From: Pedobacter sp. PLR
GTDB taxonomy: Bacteria; Bacteroidota; Bacteroidia; Sphingobacteriales; Sphingobacteriaceae
Assembly (NCBI RefSeq): GCF_026239675.1
Contig: NZ_JAPIVQ010000003.1
Span: 682,001-746,000, forward strand
DNA length: 64,000 nt
Direction: 5' to 3'
In this document: one piece after another, positions 49,644 to 58,661 of the stretch
How positions within the stretch are numbered: position 1 is the stretch's first letter
How the letters are laid out: each line of letters begins with the position of its first letter
Translations under genes and position numbers: made by a program
The notes under the pieces: generated by a model
The model's database searches: none
What the model was told of the DNA's origin: nothing
What the model saw: the letters and a program-made list of their open reading frames with translations, nothing else

Positions 49644-52016
49644 ATGTTATATCCGGAGAATTGTTTAGAGCGTTTGGGTTTTAGTGAGGTCAGACAACTT
49701 ATTCATAAACACTGTTTGAGTCCGATGGGACAACAAATGGTTGATAAAATGCAGGTCATGACGAAGTATGACCAGATCAATAAATTTTTGCGTCAGACTT
49801 ATGAGTTTAAAAGTATCCTGGAAAATCAGGAGCCTTTACAGATCAGCTCGTTTTTTGATATCAAATCATTAGCAGATAAAATTAAAGTAGAAGGAACTTA
49901 TCTGGTGGAAGAGGAACTGCACCAGATGTATGCTTCCCTGCTCACGGTATTTTCTGTATTGCGTTTTTTTGAAGAAAGAAAAGAAGTATATCCCAACCTG
50001 GAGGCTTTATTAGAGCACCTTCCGGTAGAAAAGAATATCCTGAAAAGAATTGAAATGGTGCTGGACCCGAAAGGGAAAATCAAACCTAATGCTTCCTCAA
50101 CCCTGCAACAGATCATTGGCGATATTGCTAAAGCGGAGCAGGATGTGAGAAAGCGGATGGATTCCATTTACAAAACTGCGGTTGGCAACAACTGGGTGGC
50201 GGATGGTAGCTTAACCATCAGAGACGGAAGGATGTGTATTCCGATCCTTGCGGAGAACAAAAGAAAACTTAAAGGTTTCATTCACGATGAGTCTGCCTCG
50301 GGGCAAACCGTTTATATGGAGCCGGAAGAGGTATTTACACTTAACAATAAGCTGAGGGACCTTGAATTTGATAAACGAAGAGAGATCATTAAGATTCTCA
50401 TCGCGCTGACCACAGATTTAAGACCTTACACACCTTTATTGTTGTCGTACCATGGATTCCTGACTAAATTAGATTTTGTAAGGGCCAAGGCTTTGTTTTC
50501 AATTGATATAGACGCAGATATGCCGATATTGATCAAAGAAGCGAAAACAAAATTCGTTAATGCCACGCATCCACTCTTATATCTTTCTTTTAAGGAAGAT
50601 AAAAAGACAGTGGTTCCATTGAATATTCACATCACAGAAGAGCTTCGGATTGTATTGGTTTCCGGTCCCAATGCAGGTGGAAAGTCGGTCTGCATGAAAA
50701 CCGTTGGTTTATTACAGCTCATGGTGCAATCGGGTCTACTGATTCCGGTACATGAATCCAGTGAGGTGGGGATCTTTGAAAATATCTTTGCTGATATTGG
50801 TGATGATCAGTCAATTGAGAGTGATTTGAGTACATATAGTGCGCATTTAACGAAAATGAGATATTTCGTGGAGCATGCTTCTCCAAAAACACTGGTACTG
50901 ATTGATGAGTTTGGTACAGGTACCGATCCTCAATTTGGTGGTCCGATGGCAGAGGCTGTGTTGGAAGTGTTGAATAATAAGAAAGTGAGAGGGGTGATCA
51001 CAACCCACTATTCTAACCTGAAACTTTTCGCAGGGAATACCCCCGGTCTGGAAAACGCATCTATGTTGTTTGATAACGACCGGATGAAACCGATGTATAT
51101 TTTGGAGCTTGGGAAACCGGGTAGTTCTTATGCGTTTGAAATTGCACAGAATATCGGTCTTCAAAAAGAAGTACTGGAACTGGCAAGGGCAAAAACCGGA
51201 ACGAACCAAAACCGTATTGACAGTTTACTGGTGGATCTGGAAAGAGAGAAAAAGCAGATTTATGATACCAAACTGCATTTGTCGAATCAGCAGAATAAGG
51301 TGAAAAATCTGGTTGCAGAAAATGAAAAGCTGAAACTGTTTTTAGATGAAAACAGGAAAGTGCTGATTAAAGAAGCGAAACTGGAAGCGCAGGCTATTAT
51401 CAAAAATGCCAATAAACTGGTAGAAAATACAATTGCGGAGATTAAAGATAAGCAGGCAGATAAAATAGTAACTAAAGAACTGCGTCAGAATCTGCAAAAG
51501 GTATTGGTGCAGCATCAGGTGAAAGAAGAAAAGAAACCTGAGTTAGCAGTGGCCTTAAATACGCCGATTCAGGTTGGAGATTGGGTACAGCTGAACAATA
51601 GTGAAACTACAGGACAGGTGTTAGAGATCAACAGAGACAATCTGGTGGTCGCTTTAGGAGAGCTACGTTCCGTATTGAAGAAAAACAGGGTTTATAAAAT
51701 CAGTAATAAACAGGCTAAAAAGGCGGTTCAGAACAACTCCTATTCCGGCAGCATGTCGGAGGCTATTGGTAGTTTTACCGCTGAGCTGGATCTGCGTGGC
51801 ATGCGGGGCGAAAATGCTTTGCATGAGGTAGAGAAGTATCTGGACAAGTCGATCATGCTGGGTTTTCCATTCATTAAGCTGATTCACGGTAAAGGGGATG
51901 GTATCTTAAGGAAGCTGATCCGTGAGTATCTTAAAAAATATAGTCAGGTAAACCGTGTGGAAGATGAGCATGCCGATAGAGGTGGTGATGGGATTACCTA
52001 CGTGTATTTCAATTAG
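49644..52016 (+). CDS. mutS2: MutS2 family ATPase/endonuclease
   Basis: The 790-residue protein has the MutS core and clamp, then the ATPase with Walker A SGPNAGGKSVCMKT (about residues 339-352), Walker B LVLIDEFGTGTDPQFGG (about 418-434) and the dimer motif TTHYSNLK. A coiled coil (about 515-640) follows, and a C-terminal Smr nuclease domain (about 710-790) contains LDLRGMRGENAL and HGKGDGIL. MutS2 acts on branched DNA and collided ribosomes in other bacteria, not in mismatch repair. It follows the DUF4296 gene by 10 bases. Confidence 0.96.
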   Translation: MLYPENCLERLGFSEVRQLIHKHCLSPMGQQMVDKMQVMTKYDQINKFLRQTYEFKSILENQEPLQISSFFDIKSLADKIKVEGTYLVEEELHQMYASLLTVFSVLRFFEERKEVYPNLEALLEHLPVEKNILKRIEMVLDPKGKIKPNASSTLQQIIGDIAKAEQDVRKRMDSIYKTAVGNNWVADGSLTIRDGRMCIPILAENKRKLKGFIHDESASGQTVYMEPEEVFTLNNKLRDLEFDKRREIIKILIALTTDLRPYTPLLLSYHGFLTKLDFVRAKALFSIDIDADMPILIKEAKTKFVNATHPLLYLSFKEDKKTVVPLNIHITEELRIVLVSGPNAGGKSVCMKTVGLLQLMVQSGLLIPVHESSEVGIFENIFADIGDDQSIESDLSTYSAHLTKMRYFVEHASPKTLVLIDEFGTGTDPQFGGPMAEAVLEVLNNKKVRGVITTHYSNLKLFAGNTPGLENASMLFDNDRMKPMYILELGKPGSSYAFEIAQNIGLQKEVLELARAKTGTNQNRIDSLLVDLEREKKQIYDTKLHLSNQQNKVKNLVAENEKLKLFLDENRKVLIKEAKLEAQAIIKNANKLVENTIAEIKDKQADKIVTKELRQNLQKVLVQHQVKEEKKPELAVALNTPIQVGDWVQLNNSETTGQVLEINRDNLVVALGELRSVLKKNRVYKISNKQAKKAVQNNSYSGSMSEAIGSFTAELDLRGMRGENALHEVEKYLDKSIMLGFPFIKLIHGKGDGILRKLIREYLKKYSQVNRVEDEHADRGGDGITYVYFN

Positions 52017-52063
52017 TTAAACATATTCAGGACATTGCTTGTTATCAAATAAAGCAATGTCCT

Positions 52064-53164
52064 ATGAAAATATTGATGATCAGTGCATTGGCAATTTTGC
52101 TTTGCACTACTGGTTGCAAGAAAAACAAATCTAAGGGAACTGTGGAAACTCCGCTTCCCGATGCTGCACTGAAAACAAAGGTGCTGACCGCTGGTTTAGC
52201 CTTTCCATGGGAAATCATTTACGGTCCTGATCAGCAATTGTGGATCACGGAAAGAGGGGGGAAGATCAGCAGGATCAATCCTCAAACCGGTGCCGTCACC
52301 TTATTACATACCATTTCTGAAGTAGTATCCAATGGTGAAGGTGGTTTGCTGGGGATGGCTCTTGCGCCAAATTTCAGCACTAATCCATGGGTATATGTGG
52401 TCTATGATTATGGAACGGGAAACAATTACAGGGAGAAAGTGGTCCGTTTTACTTATGCGAACGGGGCCTTAACAGCGCCATTACCGATTATTGATCAGAT
52501 TCCAGCTTCCAGTATCCATAACGGCTCCCGGTTAATGATCAGCACTGATCAAAAATTATTTATCAGTACAGGCGATGCCAGTAACGCGGCTAATGCACAA
52601 TTGCAAAACTCCTTGTCCGGAAAGATCCTCCGGTTGAACCTGGATGGTAGTATTCCTGCGGATAATCCGACTGCAAATAGTCCGGTTTGGAGTTTCGGCC
52701 ACCGTAATCCACAAGGATTGATTCAGGTGGGCGATAAGATCTACGCTTCAGAACACGGCCCAAATAACGATGATGAGGTCAATCTGATCCTCAAAGGACG
52801 GAATTACGGCTGGCCGAATGTGGAAGGTTTCTGTAACCTGCCTGGCGAACAGGTCTTTTGTGCCTCAAATAATGTGGTAGAACCGATGTTCGCCTGGACA
52901 CCTACCATCGCGACTTCCAGTCTTTCTTATTATAACTCGGATTATATTCCGCAATGGAAAAACTCTTTATTGCTGCTTAGTTTAAAAGGTGCCAGACTCA
53001 CACAGTTGAGTTTAAATGCTGGTGGCGACAAAATCACGGCTACTAAAGACTTTCTGGTCAATCAGTTTGGACGCCTCAGGGCCATTTGTCAATCTCCGGA
53101 AGGAAAGCTATACATCAGCACGAGTAATGGTGGTGATGATAAAATTATAGAAATCGCCAAATAA
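52064..53164 (+). CDS. PQQ-type aldose sugar dehydrogenase lipoprotein (GSDH)
   Basis: The 366-residue protein has a lipoprotein signal (lipobox TTGC, Cys18 followed by lysines) and a glucose/sorbosone dehydrogenase beta-propeller. Landmarks are FPWEIIYGPDQQLWITERGG (about 48-67), HNGSRLMIS (about 153-161), GHRNPQGL (about 213-220) and SEHGPNNDDEVNLILKGRNY (about 230-249), which hold the PQQ/Ca2+ ligands in YliI-type enzymes. It probably oxidises sugars in the periplasm if PQQ is available; no PQQ synthesis genes are in the window. It follows mutS2 by 47 bases. Confidence 0.92.
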   Translation: MKILMISALAILLCTTGCKKNKSKGTVETPLPDAALKTKVLTAGLAFPWEIIYGPDQQLWITERGGKISRINPQTGAVTLLHTISEVVSNGEGGLLGMALAPNFSTNPWVYVVYDYGTGNNYREKVVRFTYANGALTAPLPIIDQIPASSIHNGSRLMISTDQKLFISTGDASNAANAQLQNSLSGKILRLNLDGSIPADNPTANSPVWSFGHRNPQGLIQVGDKIYASEHGPNNDDEVNLILKGRNYGWPNVEGFCNLPGEQVFCASNNVVEPMFAWTPTIATSSLSYYNSDYIPQWKNSLLLLSLKGARLTQLSLNAGGDKITATKDFLVNQFGRLRAICQSPEGKLYISTSNGGDDKIIEIAK

Positions 53165-53212
53165 ATTGTTCGAACACATTTTATACTATAATTTAGTAGC
53201 AAAACCTTATAT

Positions 53213-53914
53213 ATGATCAACAAAGTAGTTTCGGGTGCTGATGAAGCCATCAGCGATATCGAGAATGGGAACACCCTGATGCTCGGCGGTTTTGGGCTCT
53301 GCGGAATTCCTGAGAATTGCATTACCGCTCTGGTAAAAAAGGGCGTTAAAGATTTAACATGTATATCCAATAATGCTGGCGTAGATGATTTTGGCATCGG
53401 TTTGTTGCTGCAAACGCGTCAGGTCAAAAAAATGATTTCTTCTTATGTAGGTGAGAATGCAGAATTTGAGCGTCAGCTGCTGACCGGAGAGCTGGAAGTA
53501 GAACTGATTCCTCAGGGCACGCTGGCCACCAGATGTATGGCTGCCGGATACGGGATGCCTGCAATTTTTACGCCTGCCGGGGTAGGTACAGAAGTGGCCG
53601 AAGGTAAGGAAGTAAGAAACTTTAATGGTAAAGATTACCTGATGGAATATGCTTTTGATGCTGATTTTGCGCTGGTAAAAGCATGGAAAGGAGATACTGC
53701 CGGCAACCTGATTTTCAGGTCTACGAGCAGGAACTTTAATCCGGTGATGGCTATGGCCGGAAAGATCACGATCGCAGAAGTGGAAGAATTGGTGGAGGCA
53801 GGGGAACTTGATCCAGACCATATTCATACACCTGGTGTCTTCGTTCACCGCATTTTTCAAGGTTCGGCGTATGAAAAAAGAATTGAGCAACGCACAGTTA
53901 GAACAAAAAATTAA
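53213..53914 (+). CDS. scoA: 3-oxoacid CoA-transferase subunit A
   Basis: The 233-residue protein has the family I CoA-transferase signature [19 protein letters not shown] (about residues 19-37), [17 protein letters not shown] (about 48-64), [22 protein letters not shown] and the [13 protein letters not shown] segment. With subunit B it moves CoA between succinyl-CoA and acetoacetate (or a related pair), allowing use of ketone bodies or branched degradation products. Subunit B follows after 17 bases. The symbol reflects best family match; the exact acid is not proven by sequence. Confidence 0.92.
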   Translation: MINKVVSGADEAISDIENGNTLMLGGFGLCGIPENCITALVKKGVKDLTCISNNAGVDDFGIGLLLQTRQVKKMISSYVGENAEFERQLLTGELEVELIPQGTLATRCMAAGYGMPAIFTPAGVGTEVAEGKEVRNFNGKDYLMEYAFDADFALVKAWKGDTAGNLIFRSTSRNFNPVMAMAGKITIAEVEELVEAGELDPDHIHTPGVFVHRIFQGSAYEKRIEQRTVRTKN

Positions 53915-53931
53915 TCCTGTAAATTATTTAT

Positions 53932-54591
53932 ATGTTGGATAAAGACGGAATTGCGAAACGTATCGCAAGAGAAATCAAAGACGGTTTTTATGTGAATTTA
54001 GGGATAGGTATTCCCACATTGGTTGCCAACTATATCCCGGAAGGCATCAATGTAGTGCTACAGTCGGAAAATGGCTTGCTAGGTATGGGCCCTTTTCCTT
54101 TTGAAGGAGAAGAGGATGCAGACCTGATCAATGCCGGAAAGCAAACGATCACCACACTGCCAGGATCTTCCATATTTGATTCCGCAATGAGCTTCGGAAT
54201 GATCAGAAGTCAGAAGATTGACCTGACGATTTTAGGCGCAATGGAGGTTTCAGAAAACGGAGATATTGCCAACTGGAAGATTCCCGGAAAGATGGTTAAA
54301 GGAATGGGTGGTGCAATGGACCTGGTTGCTTCTGCAAAGAACATTATCGTGGCCATGCAACACGTCAATAAAGCCGGAGAAAGTAAGCTCTTGCCAAAAT
54401 GCACCTTGCCTTTAACAGGTGTAAACTGCATCAAGAAAATTGTGACGGAGCTTGCCGTATTAGATGTGCTGCCTGGTGGCGGATTCAGACTGATAGAAAG
54501 AGCACCGGGAGTGAGCGTAGATTACATCAGACAAGCTACAACCGGTAAGTTGTTTGCAGATGATGACGTGCCGGAAATGATATTAAATTAG
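53932..54591 (+). CDS. scoB: 3-oxoacid CoA-transferase subunit B
   Basis: The 219-residue protein contains VNLGIGIPTLVANYIPEG (about 21-38) and the catalytic motif QSENGLLGMGPFP, where Glu46 is the residue that forms the CoA thioester. Further landmarks are PGSSIFDSAMSFGMIR and GKMVKGMGGAMDLV (about 121-134). These mark subunit B of family I CoA-transferases. It pairs with the upstream subunit A gene and the operon ends at a strong terminator shared with the convergent udk gene. Confidence 0.95.
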   Translation: MLDKDGIAKRIAREIKDGFYVNLGIGIPTLVANYIPEGINVVLQSENGLLGMGPFPFEGEEDADLINAGKQTITTLPGSSIFDSAMSFGMIRSQKIDLTILGAMEVSENGDIANWKIPGKMVKGMGGAMDLVASAKNIIVAMQHVNKAGESKLLPKCTLPLTGVNCIKKIVTELAVLDVLPGGGFRLIERAPGVSVDYIRQATTGKLFADDDVPEMILN

Positions 54592-54650
54592 TGTCCATCA
54601 GGTATAGAATACCAGAAGAAAACCGGCGCTAAAATCCCGGATAAACGGGC

Positions 54651-54687
54651 AACAAGAAAGGGACGCTTGATGCGTCCCTTTCTTGTT
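54651..54687. terminator. Bidirectional terminator between scoB and udk
   Basis: AACAAGAAAGGGACGC (54651-54666) pairs perfectly with GCGTCCCTTTCTTGTT (54672-54687) around a 5-base loop. It overlaps the stop of udk by 1 base. Confidence 0.9.
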
Positions 54688-55334
54688 TACTCTGCTTTAT
54701 GCTTTAAATATTTTATTTTTAAATCTGAGGAGATATCCTCTGTGATTTTAATGATGTCATCAGGAGTGTCGAAATTGTTGGTGATCAATTGATCACAAGT
54801 TTCTCTGTATGGCAACAAGTATTCTTTATAGGCAGGAACCACATGGTTGTGCCATTTGTAGGTAACGTCATCTTCAGGATACCCTCTTTCCATACCGTCG
54901 CGTTTAATGCGTCGTGCTAAAGCAACAGACTCTTCTGCTTCCACAAATATACGGTGGTCTAATAAGGCTGCAATTTCTTTGAAATGCAAAATGAAAAGCC
55001 CTTCTACAATAATGATTGGAGCTGGATGGATTTCCAGAATTTTAGTGATTGCTAAAGGATTGTTGAAATTGTATTCCTTCTTATAAATCACTTCTCCTTT
55101 GATCAATTTCTTGATGTCCAGAAGGAACTGCTGATCATCAATGGTTGATGGCAGGTCGAAATTGTAAAGCTTGTTTTCTTCCTGGCTCATCTCGCCTACA
55201 GGAATGTAATAGTCATCCTGAGAAACCAGGGTTACTTCATCGTTCTTAAAATGATGTAAGAAACAATTTAAAAAAAAGGTTTTACCGGAACCACTTCCCC
55301 CCGCAATACCAATGATAAATGGCTTATTGTTCAT
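54687..55334 (-). CDS. udk: Uridine kinase
   Basis: The ATG at 55334 gives 215 residues starting MNNKPFIIGIAGGSGSGKT, with the Walker A motif at about residues 11-18. The GTG at 55346 is the only longer alternative. SQDDYYIP (about 38-45), NFDLPSTIDDQQ (about 59-70) and VEGLFILHF (about 110-118) fit uridine kinases, which phosphorylate uridine and cytidine in pyrimidine salvage. Substrate class is secure, exact preference less so. Its start lies inside the end of the LysM gene (11-base overlap), so translation is probably coupled. Confidence 0.93.
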   Translation of the reverse strand: MNNKPFIIGIAGGSGSGKTFFLNCFLHHFKNDEVTLVSQDDYYIPVGEMSQEENKLYNFDLPSTIDDQQFLLDIKKLIKGEVIYKKEYNFNNPLAITKILEIHPAPIIIVEGLFILHFKEIAALLDHRIFVEAEESVALARRIKRDGMERGYPEDDVTYKWHNHVVPAYKEYLLPYRETCDQLITNNFDTPDDIIKITEDISSDLKIKYLKHKAE

Positions 55335-56589
55335 TATCTTGTCCACCGTACGTTAAATTACAAAAAAATCTTTTATCTATAGCACCCAACGCGTCCGCCA
55401 CGGCTTTAGTCATCACAATAATTACGTCTTTAGTAGATTCATTTTCCGTGAATTTACCTACCACCTTCGCAAAGGTAGATCTGTTGCTCATTGGATTGGT
55501 GATTTTCATTACGGTTCCAATTGGTGCACTGCGATGTAATACCAACATTTTTGAGGGATCAAGATCCGGATCTGCAATCCATATTCCTGTTCCTTTTTCG
55601 TCCATTTGGTTTAAGCCATACCTGCTGGCCGGCAACCTTAATGACGGATTTTTTATAGAATTCAAAGTATCCACCGGGTTTGCCGAAGGCACTGGTTTTT
55701 GTGGATATTGACCTTTGATCAGTAATTTTTGACCAACTCTTAAAGAGTATCCGGTCAGGTTATTCTTAGCTTTCACCTGATCCATCGATAACTTGTAACG
55801 GGTAGCAATAGAATACATGGTTTCATTAGAGGCTACAGTATGCTCAATAAAATCTTCCGAAGTATCTGCCGGGGCATTTACGGTTACCGGTTGATCCTGA
55901 ACTGTTGCAGCAGGTTTTGTTTGTTTTTTCGGGAAGATAGGAATCAGAACTTCTTCTTTTGCTTCCTTTTTAGCAGGTTGCTGAACCACTATCGGTGTTG
56001 CAGGTACTGTGTTTGTTTTAGCTGCCACCACGATCGGAACTGCTGCCGTTACCGGTGCTGTTGTTGTCTCTGTTTCCGTAGTTTCTACGCCTTCGTTTGC
56101 AGGGATTTTTAAGATTTGTCCGATAGAAAGATTAATGGTGTTCAGGTTATTAACCCTTTTGATTTCACTAACGGTAGTGCCATATTTCTTAGCCAGCATA
56201 CCCAGGTTTTCTTTTTTCTGAACAGTATGTTCTATTAGGATGCCATCAGGGTCAGTATTTTCATTCTTCTTTAGAATCGCATTTTTACCAGTCGCTGTGA
56301 TTGGTGTTTTTGCCGCTGCCGGACTATTAAATGGAATATTGGTAGGTACTTTAATGATGACGCCAATCTGGAGGAACTTATTGTCGTTGAAAGTCATGAT
56401 GTCTTTCGGGATCACATTGTATCTTCTGCCGATGGCATAGTAAGTGTCTTTTGCGGCTACTTCGTGGATAATTAACTTTTTGCCATTCCGGTTTTCTACT
56501 CCTATAGAATCCCTTGTACTGGTATTGGCATTGGCAGTGGGTAATTTTAAAAGCACTGCAAATAACGATACTATATAATATTTATACAT
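55324..56589 (-). CDS. LysM-repeat protein with RlpA-like C-terminal domain
   Basis: I place the start at the ATG at 56589, giving 421 residues with a signal peptide (MYKYYIVSLFAVLLKLPTANA). Three LysM modules bind peptidoglycan: residues 41-83, 119-163 and 249-292 (YAIGRRYNVIPKDI, LAKKYGTTVSEIKRVNN, YSIATRYKLSMDQVKAKNN). A Thr/Ala/Lys-rich linker (about 166-245) separates the second and third. The C-terminus (about 330-415: GTGIWIADPDLDPSKMLVLH) resembles the double-psi beta-barrel of RlpA-type proteins, though the RlpA catalytic residues cannot be confirmed. It is probably a periplasmic wall-associated protein and overlaps udk. Confidence 0.88.
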   Translation of the reverse strand: MYKYYIVSLFAVLLKLPTANANTSTRDSIGVENRNGKKLIIHEVAAKDTYYAIGRRYNVIPKDIMTFNDNKFLQIGVIIKVPTNIPFNSPAAAKTPITATGKNAILKKNENTDPDGILIEHTVQKKENLGMLAKKYGTTVSEIKRVNNLNTINLSIGQILKIPANEGVETTETETTTAPVTAAVPIVVAAKTNTVPATPIVVQQPAKKEAKEEVLIPIFPKKQTKPAATVQDQPVTVNAPADTSEDFIEHTVASNETMYSIATRYKLSMDQVKAKNNLTGYSLRVGQKLLIKGQYPQKPVPSANPVDTLNSIKNPSLRLPASRYGLNQMDEKGTGIWIADPDLDPSKMLVLHRSAPIGTVMKITNPMSNRSTFAKVVGKFTENESTKDVIIVMTKAVADALGAIDKRFFCNLTYGGQDNEQ

Positions 56590-56773
56590 TAATGTCTCTG
56601 TTAAATTTAATGAACAATTATACGAATAATAAAAGAAAGCGGGAATTTTGAATATTAAACGTTCATTCCAAGGGGGTATTGTCCCTCTAAATAACAATTT
56701 TCAAAACCATTTAATTTTCGTGTTGTTGTATAGGCAAACCCTATGATCGGACAAAAATAAAACAATATATACT

Positions 56774-57253
56774 ATGGACGCAAAAGAAATTAGTTTAAAT
56801 GAGAAAGAAGTAAGACCTATAGTGGACATGCTTAATGACTATCTAGCTAACTATCATATACATTACCAGAAATTAAGAGGTTGTCACTGGAATGTAAAAG
56901 GTCAGAACTTCTTCACTTTACATATCAAATTTGAAGAATTATATACCAATGCACAGTTAACAATTGATGAAATAGCAGAGCGTGTCCTTACTTTAGGTAA
57001 GCCACCACATAGCCGTTTTGTAGACTATATAAAAGAATCAACTCTTGAAGAAGTGAATACCATAGGCATGAAAGACATGGATATGGTGGAAGAAATTTTA
57101 GCCGATATGGCTCATTTAATCCAGGTAGAACGTGATTTGTTGGAAGCCACTGATAAAGCTGGTGATGACGGATCAAATGACATGGTCAACAGATTCATGC
57201 AATTCAAAGAAAAAAACACCTGGATGCTGAGATCTTTTTGTGGTAAAAAGTAA
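56774..57253 (+). CDS. dps: Dps-family DNA starvation/ferritin-like protein
   Basis: The 159-residue protein has the Dps four-helix pattern with the interfacial ferroxidase residues visible as RGCHWNVKGQNFFTLHIKFEE (His, His, Asp/Glu positions at about residues 35-56) and IDEIAERVLTLGKPP (about 67-81). Dps proteins form dodecamers that store iron, consume hydrogen peroxide and protect DNA. The N-terminal tail is short and acidic, so tail-mediated DNA binding is doubtful. It is monocistronic and followed by a terminator. Confidence 0.94.
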   Translation: MDAKEISLNEKEVRPIVDMLNDYLANYHIHYQKLRGCHWNVKGQNFFTLHIKFEELYTNAQLTIDEIAERVLTLGKPPHSRFVDYIKESTLEEVNTIGMKDMDMVEEILADMAHLIQVERDLLEATDKAGDDGSNDMVNRFMQFKEKNTWMLRSFCGKK

Positions 57254-57280
57254 ACAATCATTCCCCCTAATGATCTGTTA

Positions 57281-57317
57281 AGCCGCTGTCTGATTATTCA
57301 GGCAGCGGCTTTTTTTA
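57281..57317 (+). terminator. Terminator after dps
   Basis: AGCCGCTG (57281-57288) pairs with CAGCGGCT (57303-57310), the stem extends inward over CTGA/TCAG, and a T-run follows to 57317. Confidence 0.9.
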
Positions 57318-57321
57318 TTTC

Positions 57322-58299
57322 CTAAAGCGGTGGGTCAATCTGTTGTTGCAGGTAATTGTGTGGTGTAATTCCTTTCTGTCTTTTAAATTCGTAAAAGAAA
57401 GAGCTGCGGGAAGAAAATCCGGCTTCACGACCTAAGCCATCCAGACTGTATTGCCTGCAGTGGTCTTTGTTTTGTAGTTCAGCCAAAATATAATTCACCC
57501 GGTAAGTATTGATGAAATGACTGAAATTTTGCTGGAAATATAAGTTGAGCAAATGCGATAAGGTATGTGAACTCACATTCAGCATTTCTGCGAGTTGTGC
57601 CAGCGACAATTTCTTCTGACGGTAGGGGTGATGTTCCTCCAGATAGGCTGCAATACTTTCTTTTGACAACACCGTTTCCTCCCCCTGCCTGTTATAGGCA
57701 CTCACGATCTTCTTTAGTGTGGTGATTTTAATGTTCAGATAGGAAGCCACGAGTTCTAATGGGATACGTGTAGCGTGATGCGGGTAATTCTTTAAAAAGT
57801 CGGCATATTTATCTGATGCCGTACCAATCCGGAAGAATACCGAACGGTGATGTGCAATCTTATAATAAAGCTCCATCACTTTTCTCATCACAATATTCAT
57901 TTCCGGAAAATCTGCGGTCAGCTTTTCCAGATCGTCTACATGTACGCCCAGCAGTAAGGAATCTTCTTCTGCTTTGATGTCTTCCGTAGCTGGTACAATT
58001 CCATAGATTCCCTCAATGGCAGATACAAACTCTCCCTGAACACAAATGAAACTCGTGATGACTTGTTTTCCCGAAGTAGCCTCACCGGTTAGGATGCCTT
58101 CAATTATAAAGTATACAAAATAACTGTAGTCCCCCTTTCTCAATAAATATTCATTCTTCCTGACATGAATTTCATAGCAGGTTTCACTGAGTTGTAGTTT
58201 GGCAGCTAAAGGGAGCGGAAAGAAGTAATCTAAACGTTCAAATACCGAATACAAATATTTTTGATCAGGCTTTTTTTTCTGGTGGAGCGGTGTAGGCAT
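57322..58299 (-). CDS. Hybrid regulator: cNMP-binding-like domain plus AraC-type HTH
   Basis: The ATG at 58299 gives 325 residues (a TTG at 58326 would add nine). The N-terminal half (about residues 15-125) looks like a Crp/Fnr cyclic-nucleotide-binding beta-roll: NEYLLRKGDYSYFVYFIIEGIL and SFICVQGEFVSAIEG. A middle segment IPLELVASYLNIKITTLKKI (about 180-199) resembles a Crp-type HTH. The C-terminus (about 225-320) is an AraC double HTH with LSLAQLAEMLNVSSHTLSHL and DGLGREAGFSSRSSFFYEFK. Such a combination is unusual. It is divergent from the UbiD-type gene, with 362 bases between. Ligand unknown. Confidence 0.85.
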   Translation of the reverse strand: MPTPLHQKKKPDQKYLYSVFERLDYFFPLPLAAKLQLSETCYEIHVRKNEYLLRKGDYSYFVYFIIEGILTGEATSGKQVITSFICVQGEFVSAIEGIYGIVPATEDIKAEEDSLLLGVHVDDLEKLTADFPEMNIVMRKVMELYYKIAHHRSVFFRIGTASDKYADFLKNYPHHATRIPLELVASYLNIKITTLKKIVSAYNRQGEETVLSKESIAAYLEEHHPYRQKKLSLAQLAEMLNVSSHTLSHLLNLYFQQNFSHFINTYRVNYILAELQNKDHCRQYSLDGLGREAGFSSRSSFFYEFKRQKGITPHNYLQQQIDPPL

Positions 58300-58661
58300 G
58301 GAGGAATTTGTGGTTTGCGGTTGCAAAATAGCTAAAAGTGGGTGTAAGATTATAATGTTGTACTCTTTAGGTGTAAAATTTTGCTATTTCATAAAGTTTC
58401 GCTGTTACTTTTGTTAAAAATGTAAACGTATTGTCTTTGGTTAATAGTTATTGTAATTAGTGCTAAACATTTGTACCAGTTACCATTAGTCCGGGATTCT
58501 TATTATAGGTATTAAAGATTATGGAACGCTCCCATTTGTAATTGCTTCGACTGCTATTCCTGGCAGCGGAGCTTTTATTTTTATAAGAGTAAAGCAATAT
58601 ATCTCTTTTCTATGGAATGGCTTTAGGCCAAACAATAATAGTTTAATACCTTTGGTAGGTA
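58300..58661. other. 362-base intergenic region between divergent regulator and UbiD-type genes
   Basis: No gene was found. A TACCTTTG box (58647-58654) stands 7 bases before the UbiD-type ATG and fits a -7 element; TTTA at 58622-58625 is a weak -33 candidate. The rest is AT-rich, with one short CTGC/GCAG hairpin near 58549-58566. Confidence 0.5.

Noticed and set aside
55335..55346. GTG start for udk four codons upstream
   Set aside because: The ATG at 55334 gives a normal uridine kinase N-terminus, so the rarer GTG is less likely, although it cannot be ruled out.
55840..56221. Cysteine/phenylalanine-rich open frames opposite the LysM gene
   Set aside because: They are the antisense reading of the Thr/Val/Ala-rich linker of the LysM protein, which has clear domain support.
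58327..58661. Possible tRNA or small RNA in the gap before the UbiD-type gene
   Set aside because: No cloverleaf could be drawn; only a short CTGC/GCAG hairpin is present.
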